Assembly (NCBI GenBank): GCA_029167225.1
Contig: JARFNK010000014.1
Coordinates: forward strand, 88,624 to 152,623
Direction: 5' to 3'
From: Sphingobium arseniciresistens
GTDB taxonomy: Bacteria > Pseudomonadota > Alphaproteobacteria > Sphingomonadales > Sphingomonadaceae
Length of the DNA stretch: 64,000 nucleotides
Shown: positions 49,904 through 59,427 of the stretch, one piece after another
How positions within the stretch are numbered: position 1 is the first letter of the stretch
Layout: the number at the start of each line of letters is the position of its first letter
Notes under the pieces: model-generated
What the model was told of the DNA's origin: nothing
What the model saw: the letters and a program-made list of their open reading frames with translations, nothing else
Database searches by the model: none
Position numbers and translations under genes: made by a program

Positions 49904-52270
49904 ATGCGTAAGTTCCATCATTCGATCGCGGCACTCGCTAGTGCCAGCGTCATTGCCATCGCCGCGCCTGCCATCGCGCAGGACGCCGCTGCCCCCGAAC
50001 AGGCTGCCGGTGCGGAAACGACCGGCAGTGGCGCCGACATCGTCGTCACCGCCACGCGCCGTTCCGAGCGCCTGCAGGACGTACCGCTGGCCGTATCGGC
50101 CATCGGGGCCGAGCAGCTTGCCGCCACGGGCTTCAAGGACCTGACCAATATCGCGTACACCTTTTCCGGTGTGCAGTTCGGTACGACGCCTAATGACGCG
50201 GGCTTCCGCGTGCGCGGCGTCGGCACCCTTGGCGGCTTCACCAGCGCATCCGAAGCGCCGGTCGGCCTGGTCGTCGACAATGTCGTGGTCGGCTTCGGCA
50301 GCCCGGTGAACAGCCTGGGTGATCTGGAGCGGATCGAGGTGTTGAAGGGGCCGCAGGGTACGCAGTTCGGCAAGAATGCGTCTTCGGGCGTCATCAACAT
50401 CACCACCAAGAAGCCGGAACTCGGCGTATTTGGCGGTAATGCCTTTGCCTCCTATGGCTCGCTCAACGAGCGCGACATCCACGGCGCGGTCAATATCCCG
50501 ATCGGTCAGAAGGCGGCGCTCAATGTCTATGCCTTCGACCGGGCCTATGACGGCTTCATCAAGAACACGGTGCGCGACGAGGATTGGGGCGGTCAGCATT
50601 TCTACGGCACCCGCGCGAAGCTGCTTGTCGAACCGACCGACGGCCTGTCCCTCTATCTGATCGGCGACTATAGCAGACAGAAGCAAAAGGGGCCGGGCCA
50701 GACCTGGACCCTGAACAAGCTCTCCGCCGCGCAGACGGCACCGGGCGGGATCGCCGGCGTGCCCTTCGTCAACCTTTCCACGCTGGGCGTGACGCCGGGT
50801 CTGAACAACGACGTGTCGATCGAAGACGGCGCAGGCTTTTATGACGTCGAAAATTATGGCGCGTCGTTTCAGGCCGATCTGGAACTGGGCGACTATACGC
50901 TCTCGTCGATCACCGCCTATCGCGAGTTCAACGAAGCGCCCTTCACCTATGCGATCGACGGGCTCCCTTATGAGAAGTTTTTCGCCAAGTCGAAGGGCGA
51001 AACCAAGCGCTTCTATTCTCAGGAACTGCGCCTGACTTCGCCCTCGGGCCATCCGCTCGAATATATCGCCGGCCTCTATCTGTCGCGGCAGAAGACGGGC
51101 CTGGGTGGTGGTCAGAGCGCCACGCTCAGCCCGGCGCTGCCCTATTCGGCCTTCCCGACCATCTCGATCACGGCGGGCTATAATGTCACCCGCACGACAT
51201 CGGACAGCGCCGCGCTGTTCTTCGACGGCAAATATCACATCACCGATACGCTCAGCCTGATCGGCGGCGGCCGCCTGACCCGAGACAAGGTGAAGGCCAG
51301 CAACTTCTCCTATCTCGACCCGGATCTCGACCCATTCGTGCCGCCAATGCCGTCCAATGGCTTCACGCCTTCCGGCACGGTGCCCTATTCGGCGCGCGAC
51401 CTGCAGACCGGCACGGCCAAGAAGACCGATGTTTCCGGGCGTTTCGGCCTGGAATATAAGCCCGACCGCGACCTGCTGTTCTATGCGACGGCTGCGCGCG
51501 GCTATCTCGGCCCCACCGTCACCTTCTCGGGCCTGACCGGCACGCGCAGTTCGGTGGCTCCTCAGACCGTCAAGGATCTGACGGCCGGTGCGAAGATGCA
51601 GTTCCTCGACCGCACGCTGACCGTCAACATCAATGGCTTCTGGGACAAGTATAAGGATCTCCAGACCTCCGTGTTCAACGGGCAGGAGTTCCTGACCGAA
51701 AATGCCGGCGGCGCGGAAGTGAAGGGCTTCGAGGTCGAGATGGTCGCGCGGCCGAGCAAGACCTTCTCGGTCAATGCCTCGCTCACCTATTCGGATGCGA
51801 AGTTCACCGATTATCTGACCGCTTGCCCCAGCGTGTTCGTGCTCGCCGGCACGGCCGCCACAGTGTGCAACGCACCGGGATCGACGACCGCACAGCCGCT
51901 CTATCAGGCCAAGGGGCAGGTATTGCCCGGATCGCCAAAATATAGCGTCGTGTTCGGCGCGACATGGGAAAAGCCGATCACGGAGACCCTGACCTTCGAT
52001 GCGGCCGCGAACCTCTCCTTCCGCAGCAAGACACAGAATGCGGTGGGCGACAAGAACACGATCCAGCCTTCCTATGAAGTCGTGAACCTCAACATCGGAA
52101 TCGGTGATAGCGATGGTGCATGGCGGATCGGCGGCTTCGTCCGCAATCTGTTCAAGACCGACTTCAATTCGGCGATCCTGGGGCTGCCCTTCTCGGATGG
52201 TGGCTATGTGAACTGGCGCACGCGTGAAGCCGAGCGTACCTTTGGCATTTCGCTCGAAGGCCGCTTCTGA
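49904..52270 (+). CDS. TonB-dependent receptor of the glycoside/aromatic cluster
   Basis: A 788-residue outer-membrane receptor. A signal peptide (about 1-26) is followed by a TonB-box-like DIVVTATRR, a plug with LERIEVLKGPQGTQFGKNAS and a barrel ending FGISLEGRF. AAGGGGAGGATCAG precedes the ATG. The position between the ring-cleavage genes and the glycosidases suggests uptake of an aromatic glycoside. The NALGG-type plug feature is replaced by GKNASSGVINITTKK, usual for sphingomonad receptors. Confidence 0.88.
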   Translation: MRKFHHSIAALASASVIAIAAPAIAQDAAAPEQAAGAETTGSGADIVVTATRRSERLQDVPLAVSAIGAEQLAATGFKDLTNIAYTFSGVQFGTTPNDAGFRVRGVGTLGGFTSASEAPVGLVVDNVVVGFGSPVNSLGDLERIEVLKGPQGTQFGKNASSGVINITTKKPELGVFGGNAFASYGSLNERDIHGAVNIPIGQKAALNVYAFDRAYDGFIKNTVRDEDWGGQHFYGTRAKLLVEPTDGLSLYLIGDYSRQKQKGPGQTWTLNKLSAAQTAPGGIAGVPFVNLSTLGVTPGLNNDVSIEDGAGFYDVENYGASFQADLELGDYTLSSITAYREFNEAPFTYAIDGLPYEKFFAKSKGETKRFYSQELRLTSPSGHPLEYIAGLYLSRQKTGLGGGQSATLSPALPYSAFPTISITAGYNVTRTTSDSAALFFDGKYHITDTLSLIGGGRLTRDKVKASNFSYLDPDLDPFVPPMPSNGFTPSGTVPYSARDLQTGTAKKTDVSGRFGLEYKPDRDLLFYATAARGYLGPTVTFSGLTGTRSSVAPQTVKDLTAGAKMQFLDRTLTVNINGFWDKYKDLQTSVFNGQEFLTENAGGAEVKGFEVEMVARPSKTFSVNASLTYSDAKFTDYLTACPSVFVLAGTAATVCNAPGSTTAQPLYQAKGQVLPGSPKYSVVFGATWEKPITETLTFDAAANLSFRSKTQNAVGDKNTIQPSYEVVNLNIGIGDSDGAWRIGGFVRNLFKTDFNSAILGLPFSDGGYVNWRTREAERTFGISLEGRF

Positions 52271-52400
52271 TCCCCGTTTCGGAACCGCTCTCGTAGGGAT
52301 GTGATGGCGGTTCCTCCCTTCATGTACAGCAGCCCATGACGGGCGGATATTGGAGAAGAAGCCGCATGGCCCAAGCCGTCTTCATCGATCGGGGGCATCA

Positions 52401-53246
52401 ATGATACGCGAAGCGATTGCCGCGATGGGAAGCGGCCTTGGCCCGGATGCGCTCGCTCGTTGCAAGGCGCTGTTCGATGAAGAGCAAGGCGCGCTGGCGG
52501 AGTGCATTCCTGCATCCGCCCGCGACATCTTCTATGGCCCGCATGAGCGGCATCGGCTGGATCTCTATGCGCCGGCGCAGCCCTCTGGCCTCGCGCCGGT
52601 CCTCGTCTTCGTCCATGGCGGTGGCTTCCTCAAAGGGGACAAGGGCAGTCCTGACGCATGGCCCAATGCCAATGTCGGCCGCATGGCAGCGCAGGGTGGA
52701 TTCCTAGGCGTCGTTATCAACTATCGCCTCGCCCCGGATCATCCCTGGCCCGCAGGCGCGGAGGATGTGGCGGCGGCCGTTGCCTGGCTCGCAAAGAATG
52801 CTGCGCAATATGGCGGCGATCCCGCCCGCATCGTTCTTGCCGGAACATCGGCGGGAGCCGTTCATGTCGCGGGCTATCTGAAATTGGCGGGGGAATCGGC
52901 CGTCCGCTCGGCAATCCTGCTTTCGGGCCTATATGGCTACACGCCGCTCGATGAACGCGACACGCTCTATTACGGCGATCCGGCACGGTATCCCCAGCGG
53001 ATGCCGCTTGAGACGGTCGCCGCCACCAGCTTGCCGCTGTTCGTGGCCTGCGCCGAGCATGATCCTCCGCGCTTCCAGGCCGAATTTCTGGCGCTGATGA
53101 AGGATCGCCTGGCCCGGCATCATGCCTTGCCGCGGGCAATGATCCTGTCTGGTCACAATCATTATTCGATGCCGATGCATCTGGGCACTGCCGACCGCCG
53201 GCTGGCTGACGAGATCTGCGCCTTCGTGCGCGAAACAACAATATGA
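52401..53246 (+). CDS. Alpha/beta-hydrolase, probable esterase
   Basis: A 281-residue hydrolase of the carboxylesterase/HSL-like type: oxyanion motif HGGGF at about residue 75, nucleophile Ser in GTSAGAVH (about 151), and catalytic His in SGHNHYSM near the C-terminus; Asp is probably in ACAEHDPP. There is no signal peptide, so it acts in the cytoplasm. It could remove acyl or phenolic ester groups from the imported glycoside. It overlaps the GH1 gene by 4 nt. Confidence 0.85.
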   Translation: MIREAIAAMGSGLGPDALARCKALFDEEQGALAECIPASARDIFYGPHERHRLDLYAPAQPSGLAPVLVFVHGGGFLKGDKGSPDAWPNANVGRMAAQGGFLGVVINYRLAPDHPWPAGAEDVAAAVAWLAKNAAQYGGDPARIVLAGTSAGAVHVAGYLKLAGESAVRSAILLSGLYGYTPLDERDTLYYGDPARYPQRMPLETVAATSLPLFVACAEHDPPRFQAEFLALMKDRLARHHALPRAMILSGHNHYSMPMHLGTADRRLADEICAFVRETTI

Positions 53247-54577
53247 CGGAGAGACAGATGATCGATCGCAGGACTTTGATCGGAGCAGGCATTGCGACCG
53301 GCGCGGCGGTCATGGCCGCGCCCGGCCTCGCCGCACGCAAGTCCATCGCCAATCCCGCCTTTCCCAGGGGCTTCCTTTGGGGCGTCGCCACCGCGCCGCA
53401 CCAGATAGAGGGCAATAATATCGCGAGCGACCTGTGGTTTCTCGAAAACCAGAAACCGACGGTCTTCGCGGAGCCGTCGGGTGACGCGTGCAACAATCTC
53501 GATCTGTGGGAAACCGATCTGGACCTCGTCAAGGGCATGGGGCTCAACTGTTATCGCTTCGGCATCGAATGGTCGCGGATCGAGCCTGAAAAGGGCCAGT
53601 TCTCGCAAGCGATGCTGGATCATTACAAGGCGATCATCGCGGGGTGCCAGGCGCGCGGGCTTGCCCCGGTAGTAACCTTCAGCCACTTCACAGCGCCACG
53701 CTGGTTCAGCGCGCAGGGAGGCTGGACCAACCCGGAATCGGCAGAGCTCTTCGCGCGTTACTGCGACAAGGCGATGCGTGCGCTGGGGCAGGGGATCGCC
53801 AGGGTCATCACCTTCAACGAACCTAATATCCTGCTGCTGCTCAAGCCCATGTTGCCGCCGCAGGTGTGGGACATTCAGCGTGTGACGCTGGAAACCGCTG
53901 CGAAGCGATTGGGTGTGCCGAAGTTTGTTTCCGGCAACGTCGCCGACATCGCTGATCTGCCCGCTTTGCAGGCTGGCTTCGAAGCTGCCCACAAGGCAGG
54001 CAAGGCCGCGATCAAGGCCGTGCGCCCCGATCTGCCTGTCGGTTTCTCGCTGGCGATGATGGATGACCAGGCGGTCGGCAAGAATTCCGTGCGTGACCGG
54101 ATGCGCAAGGAACTCTATGGCAACTGGCTGGAGATCGCCAAGACCGACGATTTCATGGGCGTCCAGAACTATGAACGCGCGCTGTGGAGCGACAAGGGCC
54201 GCTTGCCGGCGCCCGCCGGTTCGGTGGTGAACTGGTCGGGCACTGAAGTCTGGGCACCATCGCTCGCGGGCGCGGTACGCTATGCCCATGAGGCGACCGG
54301 CATGCCCATCCTGGTGTCCGAACATGGCGTGGGCACCACCGATGACACGATCCGCGCGAAGTTCATCCCCGCTGCGCTCATCGACCTCAAAAAGGCAATG
54401 GACGAAGGCGTGCCTGTCCTTGGCTATTGTCATTGGTCGCTGATCGACAATTTCGAATGGATCTTCGGCTACAAGGTCAAGTTCGGTCTGCACAGCGTGG
54501 ACCCCGTCACCTTCGCCCGCACGCCAAAGACGAGTGCCGCCGTCTATGGTGCCATCGCCAGTCGCAACGCGGTGTAG
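53243..54577 (+). CDS. Glycoside hydrolase family 1 beta-glucosidase-like enzyme
   Basis: A 444-residue TIM-barrel hydrolase. Acid/base Glu193 is in TFNEPN and the nucleophile Glu360 in LVSEHGVGT, a variant of the usual TENG motif. Other GH1 marks are FLWGVATAPHQIEG, NCYRFGIEWSRIEP and LGYCHWSLIDNFEW. A leader with MIDRRTLIGAG (twin Arg) suggests Tat export to the periplasm. It probably releases glucose from an aryl glucoside. It belongs to the same operon as the esterase and the rhamnosidase-like gene. Confidence 0.88.
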   Translation: MTERQMIDRRTLIGAGIATGAAVMAAPGLAARKSIANPAFPRGFLWGVATAPHQIEGNNIASDLWFLENQKPTVFAEPSGDACNNLDLWETDLDLVKGMGLNCYRFGIEWSRIEPEKGQFSQAMLDHYKAIIAGCQARGLAPVVTFSHFTAPRWFSAQGGWTNPESAELFARYCDKAMRALGQGIARVITFNEPNILLLLKPMLPPQVWDIQRVTLETAAKRLGVPKFVSGNVADIADLPALQAGFEAAHKAGKAAIKAVRPDLPVGFSLAMMDDQAVGKNSVRDRMRKELYGNWLEIAKTDDFMGVQNYERALWSDKGRLPAPAGSVVNWSGTEVWAPSLAGAVRYAHEATGMPILVSEHGVGTTDDTIRAKFIPAALIDLKKAMDEGVPVLGYCHWSLIDNFEWIFGYKVKFGLHSVDPVTFARTPKTSAAVYGAIASRNAV

Positions 54578-54580
54578 GCG

Positions 54581-55024
54581 ATGCCCGATACACAGGTCGT
54601 CTCGATCGCGCGCGAAGCCAGTACGGCGTTCTTCATCAACGCCGCGCTCAGCATCGCCTTCTTCCTGGGGATGTTCCGCACGCGCGCGACTCTTGCATGG
54701 GGGGCGCCTGACGGGCTTGCGATCGATTTTGTCCCGCAGAGCATCGCCGTCTGCCTGATGAGCGCGCTCGTCCCGGTGCTGATCGCGCGCAGGCGGGTGA
54801 TGAACGCCGGGATCGTCGATGTCATCGGCGTGCGCAAGGTCGTCCTGCTCGCACTCTGCCTTGCCCTTGCTGGCGGAGCGCTGGGCGGACTGCTTGCCTG
54901 GATGATGCTGTCGCTGGGGCTGTCACCCATCACATGGCACACGGCGCTTGCTGGCAAGGCGATTTACGGTGGGCTGCTAGGCGCCGTCATCACGAAATGG
55001 GCTTTGAGGAGGTTGGTTCGATGA
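54581..55024 (+). CDS. Small inner-membrane protein of unknown function
   Basis: A 147-residue protein with about four hydrophobic segments (about 15-32, 50-68, 86-108 and 120-138). No family was recognised. It lies 3 nt after the GH1 gene and overlaps the next hydrolase by 4 nt, so it belongs to the operon. A role in sugar or aglycone passage across the inner membrane is possible but not supported by any motif. Confidence 0.7.
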   Translation: MPDTQVVSIAREASTAFFINAALSIAFFLGMFRTRATLAWGAPDGLAIDFVPQSIAVCLMSALVPVLIARRRVMNAGIVDVIGVRKVVLLALCLALAGGALGGLLAWMMLSLGLSPITWHTALAGKAIYGGLLGAVITKWALRRLVR

Positions 55025-55953
55025 AGCGACTGATTATCGCGGCGCTGGTTACCGCGCTGCCAGCGCCGTGCCTTGCCCAGGATTTCCGCATCGAGCCGAT
55101 CGCGGCGCCGTCGCAGGCAAATGCCATTCCGCTCTATCCCGACCAGCCAAAAGCAGGATCAGGCGATGCCGAGCAATGGTCGCACATGCACGGTAAGCTT
55201 GGCGAGATGGTCATCGACAACCAGATGGTCCGCAATGTCACCAGGCCGACCATCACCCCCTATCTGCCCGCACCCGGCAAGGGGACGGGGGCCGCAGTCG
55301 TCGTCGCGCCGGGCGGCGCCTTTCTTTCCCTGTCGATGACGAGCGAGGGAGAGGATATCGCGCGCTGGCTCGCCGACCATGGTGTCGCCGCCTTCGTCCT
55401 CAAATACCGGCTGAATGCGACGCCGCGCGATGACAAGGCTTTCATGGCGTTCATGGGCAGCCGCATGAGCGAGGCCGCAACGTCAGATCATGTACCCCAT
55501 ATCAGGGAGCCGCGCGCCACTCAGGACGCGCTGCGTGCTTTGGCACTGATCCGCACGCGAGCGAAGGATTTCAGCGTCGATCCCGCCCGCCTTGGCATGA
55601 TCGGTTTTTCCGCCGGCGCCATGACGACATTGCGCGCGGCGCTGGAGGGCATGTCCGATCAACGCCCCGCTTTCATCGGCTATATCTATGGGCCGATGGA
55701 GGCAATCGCGGTGCCGGCCGATGCGCCGCCGATGTTCAGTGCGATTGCTATGGATGACGGCCTGTTCGCGCGGCAGGGCTTCGGCATTGTCGAGGCTTGG
55801 CGCAAGGCGAAGCGACCTGTCGAACTTCACGCCTATGAACGCGGCGACCATGGTTTCGGTGCTGGGCATCCGGGAACGACGACGACCGGCGTCTTGCCGC
55901 AATTTCTGGCCTGGATGGAGGCACGCGGCCTCCTGTCCGCACGCACACAATAA
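55021..55953 (+). CDS. Exported alpha/beta-hydrolase, probable esterase
   Basis: A 310-residue hydrolase with a signal peptide (about 1-19, ending CLAQ). The oxyanion region is VVVAPGGAFLSLS, the nucleophile Ser is in GFSAGAMT (about 200) and the His is in RGDHGFGAG. The style matches acetyl-xylan or feruloyl-type esterases of the BD-FAE group, seen in glycan-utilisation loci. It overlaps the membrane-protein gene by 4 nt and precedes the large glycosidase. It likely deacylates the substrate in the periplasm. Confidence 0.85.
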   Translation: MKRLIIAALVTALPAPCLAQDFRIEPIAAPSQANAIPLYPDQPKAGSGDAEQWSHMHGKLGEMVIDNQMVRNVTRPTITPYLPAPGKGTGAAVVVAPGGAFLSLSMTSEGEDIARWLADHGVAAFVLKYRLNATPRDDKAFMAFMGSRMSEAATSDHVPHIREPRATQDALRALALIRTRAKDFSVDPARLGMIGFSAGAMTTLRAALEGMSDQRPAFIGYIYGPMEAIAVPADAPPMFSAIAMDDGLFARQGFGIVEAWRKAKRPVELHAYERGDHGFGAGHPGTTTTGVLPQFLAWMEARGLLSARTQ

Positions 55954-55972
55954 TATTCCCGAGAGGATAACA

Positions 55973-58900
55973 ATGAACCGCAAGCCCGTTCGCCTTGCCG
56001 CTCTGCTTGCCTGCACGGCGTTCTTTTCCACGCCGCTGCTGGCCGATGACCTTGCCGACGGCTTCCGCAATCCGCCGCAGTCGGCGCGGCCGCGCGTATG
56101 GTGGCACTGGCTGAACGGCAATGTCACCAAGGACGGGATCGACAAGGATCTCGACTGGATGCAGCGGGTGGGTATCGGCGGCGTGCAGAATTTTGACGCC
56201 AGCCTGCAGACCCCCCAGATCATTTCCGAGCGGCTCGTCTATATGACCGATGGCTGGAAGGATGCGTTCCGCCATGCCGTGCAGGTCGCGGAGGCCAAGG
56301 GGCTGGAATTTGCCATCGCCGCCTCGCCGGGCTGGAGTGAAACCGGCGGGCCATGGGTGAAGCCCGATGATGCAATGAAGAAGCTGGTGTGGGCCGAGGC
56401 TGATCTGGGCGGAGGCCAGCGTTTCAAGGGCCCCCTGCCATCGCCGCCCTCGGTCACGGGCGTTTTCCAGGATGCCAAATTTGTGGATCCTCTAGCGATC
56501 GGTGCCGAGGCCGCTAACCAGCCCGCCTTCTATCGCGATGCGCTCGTGCTGGCCTATCCCGTCACGCCGCAGCCATTGCCACGGCCGACGGCAAGCCAGG
56601 GGGATGGGAAGGCGATCGACCCCACGTCGCTGCTCGACAACAGTCTTGAGAGCAGCGTGCAGGTGGCGAAGGGCGATCCGGCCCATCCCGGCACGCTCAT
56701 CCTGGACTATGGCAGGCCCGTCACGGTTCGCTCCGCAAGCCTGTTCGTGCCCCATGCCCGTCCGCCCTTTGGCGATCCCGAATATCTGCCCGCCCTTGAG
56801 GTCGAGAAGGATGGCACATGGACGCCGGTGGGCGTGTTCCCATTGACCGAAGCGGCCACGACGATCGCCTTCGCGCCGCTGACGGCCCGGAAGTTCCGCC
56901 TTCTGCTCGCGCCCAATACGGGCGAGAAGGCGCCCGGCCTCGGCGACGCCGCGCCCGGTGCCGTGAGCATGAATGTGTTCGCGAGGCCCGGAACCGATAC
57001 GCTCGCAATCGGCGACTTCCGCCTCTTTGCCGAGGCGAAAGTGGATCAGTTCGAAGCGAAGGCGGGCTTCTCGATCGTTTCGGATTACAACAAGCTTTCC
57101 GGGGCCGTTCAGGAAGGCGGCGCTGCGTTGGACCCCGCGAAGGTCATCGACCTGACCAGCCGCTTGCGTGCCGATGGGACGCTCGATTGGGTCGCGCCCA
57201 AGGGGAGCAACTGGCGCATCGTACGCATGGGTTATTCACTGACTGGAAAGACCAATCACCCCGCCACGCCCGAGGCGACTGGGCTGGAGGTCGACAAATA
57301 TGATGCCGCCGCCGTCCGCCGTTATCTGGAAACCTATCTGGCCATGTATCGCGACACCGTTGGCGCGGAATGGATAGGGCAGAAGGGCATCCGGGCGCTG
57401 CTGACCGACAGTATTGAAGTAGGCACATCGAACTGGACGCCTCATCTTGTCGATGAGTTCCGGGCACGGCGCGGCTATGATCCCCTGCCGTTTCTTCCCA
57501 CATTGACCGGGGTGGTCGTTGGTTCGGCCGCGCGTAGCGATGCGTTTCTTCACGACTTCCGACAGACGCTGGGGGACCTGCTGGCCGATGCGCATTACGG
57601 AACGGTCGCCAAGGTCGCGCATGAGCATGGCCTGAAAGTCTACGGCGAGGCGCTGGAAAATGGCCGCCCGGTGCTGGGCGACGATCTGGCCATGCGGTCC
57701 CATGCCGATGTGCCGATGGCTGCACTCTGGACGTTCAATCGAGGCGCCGCGCCGCGGCCGACGCTGATGGGCGACATGAAGGGCGCGGCGTCGGTCGCCC
57801 ATATCTATGGCCAGAATATCGTGTCGGCCGAGTCCATGACATCCGCTTTCGCGCCCTGGGCCTTTGCTCCATCGGATCTCAAGCGGGTCATCGACATGGA
57901 ATTCGTGTCCGGCGTCAATCGACCGATCATTCATACGTCTGTGCACCAACCCGTGGACGACAAGGTGCCGGGCCTCAGCCTCATGATCTTCGGGCAATAT
58001 TTCAACCGGCATGAGAGCTGGGCGGACATGGCAAAGCCATGGGTCGACTATATGGCGCGCACCGGATTTCTGCTCCAGCAGGGGCGCGATTCTGCCGATG
58101 TCGCCTATTTCTACGGGGAGGACGCGCCGATCACCGCCTTGTTCGAGCGGGGTATTCCGGCCGACCTGCCAAAGCACTACGCCTATGATTTCGTGAATGC
58201 GGACATTCTCTCGCGTCAACTCAATATCGAGAATGGCGATCTGACGGCGGCGAGCGGCGCGCGCTATCGGGCGCTCTATCTCGGCGGATCGAGCAAGGTG
58301 ATGACGTTCGCGACGTTACAGCGGATCGCTGCGCTTGCCGAGGCCGGAGCGACCGTCATCGGGACGGCGCCAAAGAGATCTCCGGGTCTTCAGGACGATC
58401 CCAAGGCGTTTCAGGCACTGGTCACCCGCCTGTGGAGCGGTGCGTCGGTAACGCAGGTCGGGCAGGGCAAGGTCATCGCCAGCCGGGATGTCGAGGCCGC
58501 GCTGGCGGGCGCTGGCGTCTCTCCCGATTTCGCCGTTCAGGGCGGCGGGGTGGACAGCGAATATCGCTTCCTCCATCGCAAGCTGGCCGACGGTGATCTC
58601 TATTTCGTCACCAACCGTCAGGCGCGCGCAGAACATGTCGAGGCCCGCTTCCGCATCGCCGGGCGGCAACCGGAAATCTGGCGCGCGACGTCGGGAACGG
58701 CCGAGCCGGTCTCCTACCGGATGGAAGGCGATGAGACGGTCGTGCCGCTGGATGTCGCGCCGGAAGACGCATTCTTCATTCTCTTCCGCAAACCCACGAG
58801 CGAACGCAGCCTTGCCGCCCCGGCGAAGGCGGAACGGCAGCTGGCCACGGCCTTCGCACCCTGGACCGTGCGCTTTCAGCCGGGACGAGGCGCACCAGCT

Positions 58901-59320
58901 GAGATCGTGATGCCGTCGCTCAAGTCACTCGAAACGAAAGACAATGCCGGCGTGCGCTATTTTTCCGGCATTGCCAGCTACAGCACCAGCTTCGCCCTGC
59001 CTAAGGGTGCCAATCCGGGCAAGCCGCTCTGGATCGATCTCGGCCGGATCGGCGATGTCGCGGAACTCCGGGTCAATGGGCAACTGGCCGGCACGACCTG
59101 GCTTGCCCCCTATCGGCTCAATATCGGCAAGTTCGTGACGAAGGGCAGGAACGCGCTGGAGGTGAGGGTCGCCAATCTCTGGGTCAATCGCCTGATCGGG
59201 GATGAGCAGCCGGGCGCGACCAAGATCACTTTTACCGCCGCTCCGACCTATCGCCCCGATGCGCCACTACGTCCCTCGGGTCTGATAGGCCCGGTAACTC
59301 TTGTCGCGAAGGAGGATTGA
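55973..59320 (+). CDS. GH106-like alpha-L-rhamnosidase
   Basis: A 1115-residue exported enzyme, with a signal peptide of about 25 residues. The N-terminal PRVWWHWLNGNVTKDGIDKD and GIGGVQNFDAS are hallmark stretches of GH106 rhamnosidases. It also has carbohydrate-binding or beta-sandwich modules (about 210-340) and a C-terminal galactose-binding-like domain (about 1000-1110, KPLWIDLGRIGDVAELRVNG). It would remove L-rhamnose from plant glycosides, for example flavonoid rutinosides or phenolic rhamnosides. It closes the operon. The catalytic acids were not assigned. Confidence 0.85.
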   Translation: MNRKPVRLAALLACTAFFSTPLLADDLADGFRNPPQSARPRVWWHWLNGNVTKDGIDKDLDWMQRVGIGGVQNFDASLQTPQIISERLVYMTDGWKDAFRHAVQVAEAKGLEFAIAASPGWSETGGPWVKPDDAMKKLVWAEADLGGGQRFKGPLPSPPSVTGVFQDAKFVDPLAIGAEAANQPAFYRDALVLAYPVTPQPLPRPTASQGDGKAIDPTSLLDNSLESSVQVAKGDPAHPGTLILDYGRPVTVRSASLFVPHARPPFGDPEYLPALEVEKDGTWTPVGVFPLTEAATTIAFAPLTARKFRLLLAPNTGEKAPGLGDAAPGAVSMNVFARPGTDTLAIGDFRLFAEAKVDQFEAKAGFSIVSDYNKLSGAVQEGGAALDPAKVIDLTSRLRADGTLDWVAPKGSNWRIVRMGYSLTGKTNHPATPEATGLEVDKYDAAAVRRYLETYLAMYRDTVGAEWIGQKGIRALLTDSIEVGTSNWTPHLVDEFRARRGYDPLPFLPTLTGVVVGSAARSDAFLHDFRQTLGDLLADAHYGTVAKVAHEHGLKVYGEALENGRPVLGDDLAMRSHADVPMAALWTFNRGAAPRPTLMGDMKGAASVAHIYGQNIVSAESMTSAFAPWAFAPSDLKRVIDMEFVSGVNRPIIHTSVHQPVDDKVPGLSLMIFGQYFNRHESWADMAKPWVDYMARTGFLLQQGRDSADVAYFYGEDAPITALFERGIPADLPKHYAYDFVNADILSRQLNIENGDLTAASGARYRALYLGGSSKVMTFATLQRIAALAEAGATVIGTAPKRSPGLQDDPKAFQALVTRLWSGASVTQVGQGKVIASRDVEAALAGAGVSPDFAVQGGGVDSEYRFLHRKLADGDLYFVTNRQARAEHVEARFRIAGRQPEIWRATSGTAEPVSYRMEGDETVVPLDVAPEDAFFILFRKPTSERSLAAPAKAERQLATAFAPWTVRFQPGRGAPAEIVMPSLKSLETKDNAGVRYFSGIASYSTSFALPKGANPGKPLWIDLGRIGDVAELRVNGQLAGTTWLAPYRLNIGKFVTKGRNALEVRVANLWVNRLIGDEQPGATKITFTAAPTYRPDAPLRPSGLIGPVTLVAKED

Positions 59321-59378
59321 GACCTCTTTGCTCCCCGCAGAAGTCCAAGATTGTCCGCGTGAAATCCTGCCTGGGCCG

Positions 59379-59427
59379 AAGCTGTCCTATTATAGACGCA
59401 GAAGTTACCAGTTCTGGAGGACAGCTT
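59379..59427 (+). promoter_or_regulatory. Inverted repeat covering ribosome binding site and TTG start
   Basis: AAGCTGTCCT (59379-59388) pairs perfectly with AGGACAGCTT (59418-59427). The right arm covers part of the GGAGG ribosome binding site and the TTG start codon of the next gene. It could lower translation or act as a regulated switch; a TATTAT at 59388-59393 may be a -10 box. Confidence 0.45.
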
